Source: CAZAQV01 sp964487255 (GTDB taxonomy: Bacteria; Myxococcota_A; Polyangia; Polyangiales; CAZAQV01). Taken from it: a stretch of DNA of 64,000 nucleotides. The notes under the pieces are model-generated. The model searched no databases. It was not told where the DNA came from and was given only the letters and a program-made list of their open reading frames with translations. Each line of letters starts with the position of its first letter. Positions within the stretch are counted from its first letter, which is position 1. A program made the translations under genes and the position numbers. The stretch lies in assembly GCA_964487255.1 (NCBI GenBank), contig CAZAQV010000031.1, positions 6,264 to 70,263 on the forward strand. Reading direction: 5' to 3'. Below, in pieces: positions 42,019-51,300 of the stretch.

Positions 42019-42158
42019 TTAGCGGCGACCACTGAAAAACTGGGAAAGACGATTCTCCGACCGGGTGCGTTCGCGGTGTCAGGTACTGTTCCGTCTCAGT
42101 TCACGTTGAAGATGAGTGACACGAGTGTTCAGGTCAAGAACTTTTTGTCTTCGGTTGA

Positions 42159-42590
42159 TCAATGCGGCAACGCTGCCAGGTCGGCTGCGGCCTTCGCAAG
42201 CATCGCCGATAGTTCGTCGTTGCTCAGGTTGCGGAACTCGTTTGTCTCTGCGGCATGCTCATCGCGTGCGCGCACCTTGGAAAATCCTGCGCGATCGAGC
42301 ACGGCTTCAGCAGCGCGTATGCGCGCTGTGTATGTTGCATCGTCGCTGGCGAGCACATCTTCGAGCGCATCGAGTGCAAGCCCGACAAGATCCCGTAACC
42401 GACCTTCGTGCGCCGCTACACCGTGTTGCAGCACGTCTTGCACCTCACCCGATTTCGCGAGCTTCGACACCCACTCACGCGAAACGCCTATTTTTGAGGC
42501 GATTTCTTTGTGCGAGTGACCTTCCAGTAACATCTCCGCAACGCGCCGCTTTCGCCACTTCGCCCGCGCTGTGAAGTTCTGTGAAGTCAC
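42159..42590 (-). CDS. Terminase-small-subunit-like HTH protein
   Basis: 143 residues, start GTG 42590. The N-terminal half has WRKRRVAEMLLEGHSHKEIASKIGVSREWVSKLAKSGEV, a homeodomain-like HTH found in phage terminase small subunits and related regulators. The second half is helical (GLALDALEDVLASDDATYTARIRAAEAVLDRAGF), as in phBC6A51-type proteins. No large terminase gene is present, so here it may be a DNA-binding regulator, or let the element use a helper phage's packaging machinery. Divergent from the ATPase gene. Confidence 0.68.
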   Translation of the reverse strand: MTSQNFTARAKWRKRRVAEMLLEGHSHKEIASKIGVSREWVSKLAKSGEVQDVLQHGVAAHEGRLRDLVGLALDALEDVLASDDATYTARIRAAEAVLDRAGFSKVRARDEHAAETNEFRNLSNDELSAMLAKAAADLAALPH

Positions 42591-42662
42591 GAAACGATGT
42601 TAGCATTTTGCCCCAGCAACGCACATATGCGGTTGTAAGGCAGTCAGCACGGAGACAGCGAG

Positions 42663-43928
42663 ATGGACGAACTGATAATAGATAATGTTAGGTGCTTTTA
42701 TGGGAACCAACGTATACCGCTTGCGCCGCTCACCATTCTTGTTGGTGAAAACAGCTCTGGAAAGAGTACGATACTCGCCTGTGCGCGCGCGGCGACTTCG
42801 CTGTATACGCCAGATAGTGTGGGGCTCAATACTCCACCGTTTTCCTTCGGAAGTTTCTCCAGCGTCGTTTCGACGCCTGCTCGAAAGAAGAAGCCGGAGA
42901 CGTTCTCCATTGGTTTCAAGACGCAGCTTCTTTGGGAGTCAGAAGTAGCCGAACTAGTCGTTGACTACGCGAGAGACGAATCGGACACAGTGTGTAGATC
43001 ATGGACTCTTACAAGTTCCGAAGTCGATGTGCGGCTTGATTTTAAGAAGAACACGCACGTTGAGATTGATGCACGTGTGCTTGAAGACCGCCACCGCGGC
43101 ACCGCCAGGGTTCGCTTTCAATACTCGAATTTCATGCCTCTGTACCTAAAGGTGCTGTGGAAAGCAGCGAAGCTGGAGGCAACAGCGTTTGAGAAAGTGG
43201 ATGAGGTTCTGGCAAAGATCTCCAGGTCGGTTCCGGATGCGAGAGCGTTTGCGCCTGTTCGAACTCGCCCCAAGCGTACATACGAAGTGATGTCCGCAAA
43301 GATTGAGCCTGATGGTGGCCATGTCCCCGGTGTGCTCGCTCGTACGCTGCGGCTAGGAGCAAAGGGAGAGAAGAGATTCAAGCAACTTTCGGCGGCCCTC
43401 CGTGCATTCGGGCGTGGTTCAGGCTTGTTTGAAGAGATTAGAGTGGAGCGTTGGGGGAAGTCTCTGGAATCGCCGTTTCGAGTAGAGGCGAAAGTTGGCG
43501 GGAAGAACTTCAATCTTATCGATGTTGGTTACGGTGTCAGTCAGGCGCTTCCGATTTTAGTTGACGCTACGCTTTACCAGCCGACTGGCAAATTGCTGCT
43601 CATCCAGCAGCCCGAGGTCCATCTCCACCCCCGGGCTCAAGCGCAGCTTGGAACCTTTTTCTCTTCAGTGGTGTCCGAGGGAACTGTGAAACTGGTCGTT
43701 GAGACGCACAGCGATTACCTCATTGATCGAGTCCTCATGGACGTTCGTGACGAGAGCTCCGAACTGAAAGCCGAAGATGTCTTGGTTCTGTTCTGTGAGA
43801 GGCAGCAAGCCGAGGTAGCGGTTCATCCAATACGAGTCAGCCCAGAGGGTACGCTAGTTGATCCACCTGACTCTTACCGGGCCTTCTTCATGGAGGAGGA
43901 GCTTCGGTATCTCGGAGTGCGGGGCTGA
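42663..43928 (+). CDS. OLD/ABC-type AAA ATPase, defence-pair component
   Basis: The protein has 421 residues; ATG 42663 is 8 bases after GGAG. Walker A is GENSSGKST (28-36). An ABC-like signature VGYGVSQALPIL lies near 287, Walker B LLLIQQPEVHLHPRAQAQL near 310, and the H-loop ETHSDYL near 346. This is the AAA_15/AAA_21 (DUF3696-like) group that serves as the sensor ATPase in two-gene phage-defence modules and OLD nucleases. No TOPRIM domain is attached; a PIN nuclease follows 4 bases later. Codon use and lower GC than the flanks suggest foreign origin. The trigger is unknown. Confidence 0.82.
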   Translation: MDELIIDNVRCFYGNQRIPLAPLTILVGENSSGKSTILACARAATSLYTPDSVGLNTPPFSFGSFSSVVSTPARKKKPETFSIGFKTQLLWESEVAELVVDYARDESDTVCRSWTLTSSEVDVRLDFKKNTHVEIDARVLEDRHRGTARVRFQYSNFMPLYLKVLWKAAKLEATAFEKVDEVLAKISRSVPDARAFAPVRTRPKRTYEVMSAKIEPDGGHVPGVLARTLRLGAKGEKRFKQLSAALRAFGRGSGLFEEIRVERWGKSLESPFRVEAKVGGKNFNLIDVGYGVSQALPILVDATLYQPTGKLLLIQQPEVHLHPRAQAQLGTFFSSVVSEGTVKLVVETHSDYLIDRVLMDVRDESSELKAEDVLVLFCERQQAEVAVHPIRVSPEGTLVDPPDSYRAFFMEEELRYLGVRG

Positions 43929-43932
43929 TATC

Positions 43933-44376
43933 GTGTGTGTGATCATTGACGCCAATATCAGCCACAAGTTTTTTCGGAGTCCCGTAGACCCCGATTTTGT
44001 GCCAGTGTGGAAGTGGATTTCTGACAAAGATGGCATGCTCGTCGTGGACAAAGCGCTCATGGATGAGCTGTGCCACTGCCACGAGATCACGAAAAGGTTG
44101 GCGAACCTAAAACGAAACCATCGCCTGATCGAGGTGGAGGATGCGGCGATTCAGGCAGAGCGAAAGCACCTCGCTAAGAAGAAGCTACACTCGAACGACG
44201 CGCACATTATTGCGTTAGCCCGAGCCTCGCGGGCGCGGGTTCTGTGTTCTGAGGACGCAAACCTCCATAAGGATTTCAAGAATCGCGAACTTGTACCGAA
44301 ACCTCCTGGTCGGGTCTACCGGAGGGCCAACAAGCATGAACACCTACTTAAGCATCATTCCACGTGTCCTCGATGA
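43933..44376 (+). CDS. PIN-domain nuclease paired with the ATPase
   Basis: 147 residues from GTG 43933; GTG 43939 or an overlapping ATG at 43858 are alternatives. The PIN acidic residues are present: VIIDANISHKFF (Asp6), ALMDELCHC (Glu45), HSNDAHIIALA (Asp89) and RVLCSEDANL (Asp108). PIN proteins cleave RNA, often tRNA or rRNA. Its position directly behind an OLD-like ATPase, inside an integrative element, suggests an effector that is released or activated when the ATPase senses infection. A plain toxin-antitoxin reading is less likely because the partner is a large ATPase. Confidence 0.78.
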   Translation: MCVIIDANISHKFFRSPVDPDFVPVWKWISDKDGMLVVDKALMDELCHCHEITKRLANLKRNHRLIEVEDAAIQAERKHLAKKKLHSNDAHIIALARASRARVLCSEDANLHKDFKNRELVPKPPGRVYRRANKHEHLLKHHSTCPR

Positions 44377-44444
44377 GGCGGCTTTCACGCGGCAATCTCG
44401 ACCTCTAGCGGGATAACCACCGATTTCACTAGGTGGTGAATCGC

Positions 44445-44457
44445 GCCCCCGCAACCA
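44445..44457. repeat. attR core
   Basis: GCCCCCGCAACCA, identical to the tRNA 3' end at 39318-39330. It is followed by AGA and then the hairpin that would have terminated the tRNA transcript before integration. Confidence 0.85.
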
Positions 44458-44462
44458 AGAGA

Positions 44463-44486
44463 GCCCACCGTCTGGTGGGCTTTTTT
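44463..44486 (+). terminator. Rho-independent terminator, original tRNA-fMet terminator
   Basis: GCCCACC-GTCT-GGTGGGC is a perfect 7-bp stem followed by six Ts. It now terminates the ATPase-PIN transcript instead of the tRNA. Confidence 0.88.
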
Positions 44487-44494
44487 CGTTGCCA

Positions 44495-44518
44495 CGCCGA
44501 AGCCTGGGCGAAGGCGGA
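44495..44518. repeat. Short hairpin repeat, copy 1
   Basis: 24 bases that recur with one mismatch at 61167-61190. They form CGCC-GAA-GCC / GGC-GAA-GGCG, two short stems with a GAA/GAA internal loop. Both copies lie 9-20 bases after a tRNA-type terminator. Confidence 0.55.
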
Positions 44519-44519
44519 T

Positions 44520-44557
44520 GTTCAGACGTCTGAACAAGGTTGTTCCGACGTCTGAAC
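44520..44557. promoter_or_regulatory. Two palindromic operators upstream of the 44591 gene
   Basis: GTTCAGACGTCTGAAC (44520-44535) is a perfect 16-bp palindrome. GTTCCGACGTCTGAAC (44542-44557) differs by one base. Their centres are 22 bp apart, two helical turns, so two dimers could bind on one face. The following gene encodes a basic, probably DNA-binding protein that may be the ligand. Confidence 0.65.
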
Positions 44558-44590
44558 GCGGCAGGCGAGGCTCTTTGCTAGGCTGCGCAT

Positions 44591-45226
44591 ATGCCAAGTC
44601 ATCTAGAGGTACTTCGTGGGGCGGCGCTTGTGGACCTCGCCAAAAACAAAAAGCGCGCCGAGCGATTGGTCGCCGACGTCAAAGAGCGTTCAACGCGCAT
44701 CGCCGAGGAGGCCCACGCGGTGGGCAAGGCGCTCGCTGAGCTGAGCGACGAGCGCAACTATGCGGCGCTCGGTTACGGGAGCTTCGCGGCGCTGCTCAAG
44801 GGCGAGAAGCTGATGGGCCGCACGACGGCGCATAAGTTGATCTCGATTTCCGAGGCATACTCGCTCGAGCAGGTGCGGGCGATGGGGGTCGAAAAGGCCT
44901 ACGCGCTGCTTTCGTTCGTCGACGCGACGCCGAAACTCGATGTGGCGTCCGTGCTTTTCGAAAACAATGCACGCATTGGCAATAAGTACGTCGCCAAGAT
45001 GACGGTGCGCGAAATCGACGAGGCGGCCAAGCGTGTGCGCAAAGCTTCGGGGCGCGCCAAACCGCAGTCGAACCAAGAGAAGCTCGCGCGTTCCCAAGCC
45101 CGCAAGCTTCAAGCGCGTCTGCGCAAGCAGGGCTTTGCGCGCGCAAAAGCGTCAGCCGTGCGGGACGAGAACCGATGGCACGTGCAAGTCATCGTCGATA
45201 CCCACGACGCCGGCCAGTTGGCGTAG
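44591..45226 (+). CDS. Probable DNA-binding protein of unknown family
   Basis: The product has 211 residues, highly charged and without membrane segments. After a helical N-terminus, LSDERNYAALGYGSFAALLKGEKLMGRTTAHKLISISEAYSLEQ has the look of an HTH region (MGRTTAHKLISI as recognition helix), similar in pattern to ParB- or phage-type proteins. The C-terminal part is strongly basic (KASGRAKPQSNQEKLARSQARKLQARLRKQGFARAKAS). The paired palindromes 34-71 bases upstream suggest autoregulation. It sits between the integrative element and the Rhs locus. No recognised family. Confidence 0.55.
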   Translation: MPSHLEVLRGAALVDLAKNKKRAERLVADVKERSTRIAEEAHAVGKALAELSDERNYAALGYGSFAALLKGEKLMGRTTAHKLISISEAYSLEQVRAMGVEKAYALLSFVDATPKLDVASVLFENNARIGNKYVAKMTVREIDEAAKRVRKASGRAKPQSNQEKLARSQARKLQARLRKQGFARAKASAVRDENRWHVQVIVDTHDAGQLA

Positions 45227-45255
45227 AGCTCGTTGTGTGTCCTTTGGCCAGAACT

Positions 45256-45274
45256 TGTTGGTTACAAACCAACA
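45256..45274. repeat. Perfect inverted repeat upstream of the giant Rhs gene
   Basis: TGTTGGTT-ACA-AACCAACA, 8-bp arms with a 3-bp centre, 95 bases before the Rhs start. It is an operator or the hairpin of a weak terminator for the 44591 gene; no T-tract follows. Confidence 0.5.
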
Positions 45275-45368
45275 GTCGTCACCGCGCGGAAACGTTGTTG
45301 CGCTACGCGGTGTAGTATCTGCGTTGCGTGCATTGTGCGAGCAAAAATGATCGCCTATACGCGGCGAC

Positions 45369-48300
45369 GTGAAAACTGATCGTTGGCTGGGGGCCCTTCT
45401 TTTCATTTCATCATTTGCGTTGCTCGGAGGGTTTCTCGGTAGTTGTACCGACAGTGAGCCGAACATCGGCGCGAATAAGCAAGCGCTCGGCGAAGACGGC
45501 GGCGATGGCAGTGCACCTTCGTCCGACGCGTCGACGGGCTACGTGCTTGTTGACACGTGCGCAGAGCTTGAAGCGATCAGCACTGCACCGACGCTGAACT
45601 ACCGGCTCACCGCAGACATCGATTGCACGGGCTACGGCGCTGGCAATGGCAATGGAAACGGCGGCGGCAACGCGTCGGGCTTTACGCCGATTGTAGACTT
45701 CGCTGGGACGCTCGACGGCGGTGGCCACTACGTCACCGGACTTTTCATCGAGAAAAACAGCGCTAAAGCAGGCCTCTTTTCGAAGCTCGACGGCGCTACC
45801 GTGTCGCGCCTCGGCATCTTGGATGCACAGATTTCCGGCGGTACGCAGGTAGGCTGCCTGGCCGGCTTTGCGCAAAACGCAACCGTCTCCGAGGTTACCT
45901 GCCGCGGCGCGGTGCTCGAAGGCAAAAAGGACGTTGGTGGTCTGATCGGTAAAGCGATGGGCACGACGATCAGCGACTCGTATGTGCACGCGGACATCGG
46001 TTGCCTGACCGAGCGCTGTGGCCTCTTGGTCGGTGACGCGAAACAAGGCAGCTGGACGCACGGCTACGGCGCGGTCGACGCGGAGTTTTTTCCGTCCCGC
46101 GCCTACGCGCAGAACGCGTTTGTGTGGAACACGACGTTCTTCCTCTGCGACGGCGGTTCTTCAGGCGGCAGCATTGGTGGCTGCGACGAGCCCGGCGGCC
46201 AAGAAGGCTCGAACCTTTCGAGCGAAGCGTTTCTGACGAGCCAAGGCTGGGACTTCGATACGACTTGGGCGCTTAGCGCGGACTACGACTACGCATGCCT
46301 GCAGTGGGAGCCGGGCTGTGGCGATGGTTGCTCGGCCGATGACACGTCGTGTAACGGACAAGACGACGACTGCGATGGAGCGGTTGACGAAGACTTTGTG
46401 ACAGAGGTGACCGTGTGCGGCGTGGGCGGATGCGTGCGGACGGGCGTTGCCTCGTGCGTCGGCGGCAGCATCACCGATTCGTGCACGCCTGGCACGCCGG
46501 CGGCGGACGATGCGAGCTGTAACCTTGTCGATGACGACTGCGATGGCGCGACCGACGAGGAATATCTTTCGGTTGTGACCTCATGCGGCGACGGCATCTG
46601 CCTCGCGCAAGGCTCGACGAGCTGCGTCGACGGAATCGTGGAAGACAGTTGCGAGCCCGGTACGCCGGCGGCGAATGACAGCACCTGCGATGACCTCGAC
46701 AACGACTGCGATACGGCGACGGACGAAGGCTACGTGTCGCTCTCGACAACGTGTGGCGAGGGCATCTGCTCCGCGACGGGCAGCACCTCGTGCGCCTCGG
46801 GAACGGTCAGCGACTCGTGTCAGCCGGGCAGCCCAGAGGCCGATGATGCGAGCTGTGATGCGCTCGACAGCGACTGCGACGGCGCCATCGATGAAGCGTA
46901 TCCGATTACGTCAACGACCTGCGGCGTCGGCGCCTGCGCGGCCGAGGGCGACCTTCGTTGTCTCTCGGGAAGCGAGGTCGATAGCTGCGAGCCCGGCGCG
47001 CCGGCTGCGGACGATTCGGTGTGTAATGGCATCGACGATGACTGTAACGCCACGGTCGACGAAGACTATGTGAGCGAGTCGACGAGCTGCGGTGTTGGAG
47101 CATGCTCCCAAACGGGTTCGACCAGTTGTGTCGATGGCTCGGTCGAAGATTCATGCACGCCCGGGACGCCAGCTGCCAGCGATGCGACCTGCGACGGCGT
47201 CGACGACGATTGCGACGCGAGCAACGACGAAGACTACACTCCCGAGAGTACGAGTTGTGGCGTTGGAGCATGCGCAGCCGAGGGCGCAACCAGCTGTGTC
47301 GACGGCTCCGTCGAAGACTCGTGCACGCCCGGGACGCCGGCTGCCAGCGATGCGACCTGTGACGGCGTCGACGACGATTGCGATGGAAACATCGACGAAG
47401 ACTACGCGTCCGAGTCGACCTCATGCGGCGTGGGCGCATGCGGAGCGACCGGTGCAACCTCATGCGTCAACGGAACCATTGAGGACTCTTGCGCACCAGG
47501 TGCACCGGCAGCGTCGGACGCCACGTGCGATGGCATTGATGACAACTGCGACGGAACAGAGGATGAAGGTTACGTCAGTCAATCGACGAGCTGCGGCGTC
47601 GGAGCCTGTGGGGCAACAGGAGCGACCTCGTGTGTGAACGGCTCGGTCGAAGATAGCTGTGAGCCAGGCACGCCAGCGGTATCGGACGCGACCTGTGATG
47701 GAGTCGACGATGATTGCGATGGGATCGCTGATGATGACTACGTGAGTCAGTCCACGAGCTGCGGAGTAGGCGCCTGCGGAGCAACGGGCGCGACCTCCTG
47801 TGTCAACGGGACAGTCGAAGACAGCTGCACGCCAGGAAGTCCAGCGCCTTCAGACGCCACGTGCGATGGCATTGACGACGACTGCGATGGGATCGCCGAT
47901 GACGATTACGTCAGTCAATCGACCAGTTGTGGCGTGGGAGCTTGCGGCGCGAGCGGCTCGACGAGCTGCCTAGGCGGCACCGTTCAAGACAACTGCACGC
48001 CGGGCAGCCCGGCACCTTCGGATGCGACCTGTGATGGCATCGACGACGACTGTGATGGGGTCGCCGATGACGAGTACGTCAGTCAATCGACCAGTTGTGG
48101 CGTGGGAGCTTGCGGCGCGAGCGGCTCGACGAGCTGCGTGGGTGGCGCTGTGCAAGATAGCTGCACGCCGGGCAGCCCGGCGGCGTTGGATGCGACGTGT
48201 GACGGGATCGACGACGACTGCGATGGGATCGCGGACGATGACTATGTCAGCCAATCGACGAGCTGCGGCGTCGGAGCCTGTGGGGCAACAGGAGCGACCT

Positions 48301-51300
48301 CGTGCGTAGGTGGCGCGGTTCAAGACAGCTGCACGACCGGTACGCCGGCGGCGGACGATGCCACTTGCGACGGCGTTGACGACGACTGCGACGGCATCGC
48401 TGATGAAGATTGCGAGCAGTGCGTTCCTTCAGCCTCGGACGACAGCACATGTGATGGGGTTGACGACGACTGCGATGGCATCGCCGATGAGGATTTCATA
48501 GGGGCCGGCACCCGCTGTCCTTTCCCGTCGCCAAATAACTGTTCGCGGGGTCGCTTCGTCTGTATTGATGGCTCGGCTGTAGATAGCTGTTCGTTGCTCG
48601 ACTTGCCGGACGACACAACGTGCGATCGTTTCGATGACGATTGTGATGGTTTTGTTGACGAAAGCTGGCTCAGCAGCGCAACGACATGTGGTGACGGTGC
48701 CTGTGCCTCAACGGGCTCTACGGTGTGCGATCCTTTCGTTGGCGAGCGTGATACGTGTGTTCCTGGAACGCCAGAGCCCTCCGATGCGACCTGCGATCTT
48801 GTCGACAATGACTGCGATGGCGCAGTCGATGAAGAAGCAGTCCCTTCGGTGGACGATCCGACTTGTGATGGAGTCGATGATGATTGCGATGGGGCGTTCG
48901 ACGAGAACTTTGCTCCTTCGCCGACGACGTGCGGACTGGGCGTATGCGAAGCTTCCGGGGTCTCGTCATGCGTTGATGGAGCAATCGAAGACAGTTGTAC
49001 TCCAGCTACGGGCCCGGCGAGCGATTCGACGTGCGATGGCGTTGACGACGACTGCGATGGGTTGGTCGACGATGACTATATGGGCGAAGTGACGAGTTGT
49101 GGCGTCGGTGCGTGCGCTGCAAGTGGGAGTACAAGCTGTAGTAGCGGCGCCGTGGTCGATTCCTGTTCGCCGGGTTCGCAAGTAGACAGCGATGACAACT
49201 GCGATGGAATCGACGGCGACTGCGACGGATCTGTGGACGAAGGGTTTGTGCCGGAACCGACAAGCTGTGGGGTTGGAGTGTGTTCGGCGAGCGGAGCTAC
49301 GACTTGTGTGGGCGGCACACTTAGCGATTCATGTTCGCCCGGCTCGCCGTTGTCGGCAACAGATGCCACGTGCGATGGTATTGATGATAACTGTAGCGGC
49401 GAGGCAGACGAAGACTTCGTCGGCGCTGCCACCACGTGCACCGATGGCGTGTGCGACGGGGTCGGAGAAATTAGCTGCATAGGTGGACAGGAAGTAGATA
49501 CCTGTGAGGTGCCGGCGCCGGCAGCCGATGATGCGACGTGCGATGCCTTCGACGATGACTGCGACGGTGAAGTTGATGAGGATTTCTCGGACTCCGAGAG
49601 CAGCTGCGGCGTAGGAGCTTGCGAGCGCTTTCCACAGTGCGCTGGCGGAGAAATTTCGTGTGTTCCCGGTGTGCCTTCCTTCAGTGACGCTTCATGTGAC
49701 GGTATCGATGATGATTGCGACGGACTGACCGACGAAGACTTCTTAGGTACATCGAGCTGTGGTGTCGGGGCCTGTCAATCTACCGGAACGGCTACCTGTC
49801 AAGATGGTGCGGTTGTAGAAGAGTGCACGCCAGGCACGCCAGCGAGTAGTGATGCGACTTGCGATGGTATCGACGATGACTGTAACGGTGTTGCTGATGA
49901 AGACTACGTGTCTGCTTCGACCAGCTGCGGACAGGGCGCCTGTGCCGCCAATGGCGTAACGAGTTGTGTCGCTGGAAACGTCCAGGATAGCTGCTCACCG
50001 GGCACGCCCGCTCCGAGCGACGCAACCTGCAACAACATTGATGATGACTGCAATGGCAGTGTCGATGAGGATTTTGTCTCGCAGTCAACCACATGCGGCG
50101 TGGGCGCATGCGGCGCAACGGGTTCGACATCTTGCGTTGCGGGCGTGGTGGAGGACTCGTGCGCTCCGACGAGTCCGTCCAGTTCCACAGACCCCGTTTG
50201 CGACGGCGTTGACGAAGACTGTGATGGCGCGGTGGATGAAGATTTTAGCCCACAGGCTACAATTTGTGGTGTTGGGGTTTGCGCTAGCGCGGGATCTACC
50301 GTGTGCGTTGCTGGCGCTGTGCAAGACACATGTCAGCAAGGCTCGCCAATCGGGAGCGATACTTCATGCAACGGCTTCGACGACGATTGCGATGGTGCGA
50401 CGGACGAAGCCTACGTCGGTTCGCCCACCTCGTGTGGCGTCGGCGAATGCGCGACCACGGGAACATATGTTTGCGTCAGCGGCGTTGAGGTTGACGGGTG
50501 CCTGCCCGAGCCACCTGCTCCGGATGATTCGATCTGCGACGGCTTTGACGAAGACTGCGATGGCGCCTTCGACGAGGACTTCGCGCCGTTTTCTTCAACC
50601 TGCGGCGTAGGGGCGTGTGGTGCGGTTGGCAGTACATCCTGCGTCAGCGGTTCGCTCATCGAAAGCTGCACACCTGGTGCGCCGACAGCATCCGACGACA
50701 TGACCTGCGATGGTGTCGACGACGACTGCGACGGGTACGCGGATGAAGATTGCGCAGACTTCCCCCAAAGCCTCGAGGAAATTGCGCCGCCTCTGTCGCT
50801 CACCGGCACCACGACCTTCCGGGAACTCGTTGACTACTACTACCAAGCTGCTCGCCCGATTCAGCTCGGTCTCAACGAGGCCGCGTTTGAGGACCATCGC
50901 ATCAGCGGGATTTTCGGCTACGTGCGAGACCGAGCCGGAGCGCCGCTTCAGGGCGTTCGTGTGTCCGTCGAGGGCCACCCCGAGCATGGTTATACGCTCA
51001 CAAGGGTAGATGGACGTTTCGACATGGCGGTCAACGGAGGCGGGCGTCTGGCGATCACCTACGAGCGTTCCGGTTACATCACGGTGCAGCGTCACGCCAA
51101 ATCGAGCTGGAACAATTTCACAGAGCTTGCAGATGTTGTGATGAGCGAAATCGCGACGACTGCGACGCCTATCACGCTCGCGGCGGCAGCCTATCAAGAT
51201 GCTGCAGGCGACACCGAGTCCGATGCTGCAGGAACGCGTACCGGGCGCATCCTCATTCCACCGGGGACCACAGGGCAGGTCGTGGCTGAAGACGGGACGG

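Noticed and set aside
44385..44597. 70-codon minus-strand ORF across attR as a gene
   Set aside because: It is the read-through tail that the recombinase would use in the circular form, plus chance upstream sequence; no independent start signal.
46320..50757. Regularly spaced repeats that could suggest a CRISPR array or tandem satellite
   Set aside because: The units stay in one reading frame, encode CDGxDDDCDG motifs throughout, and vary in length and sequence like protein repeats. There are no constant repeats with unique spacers.
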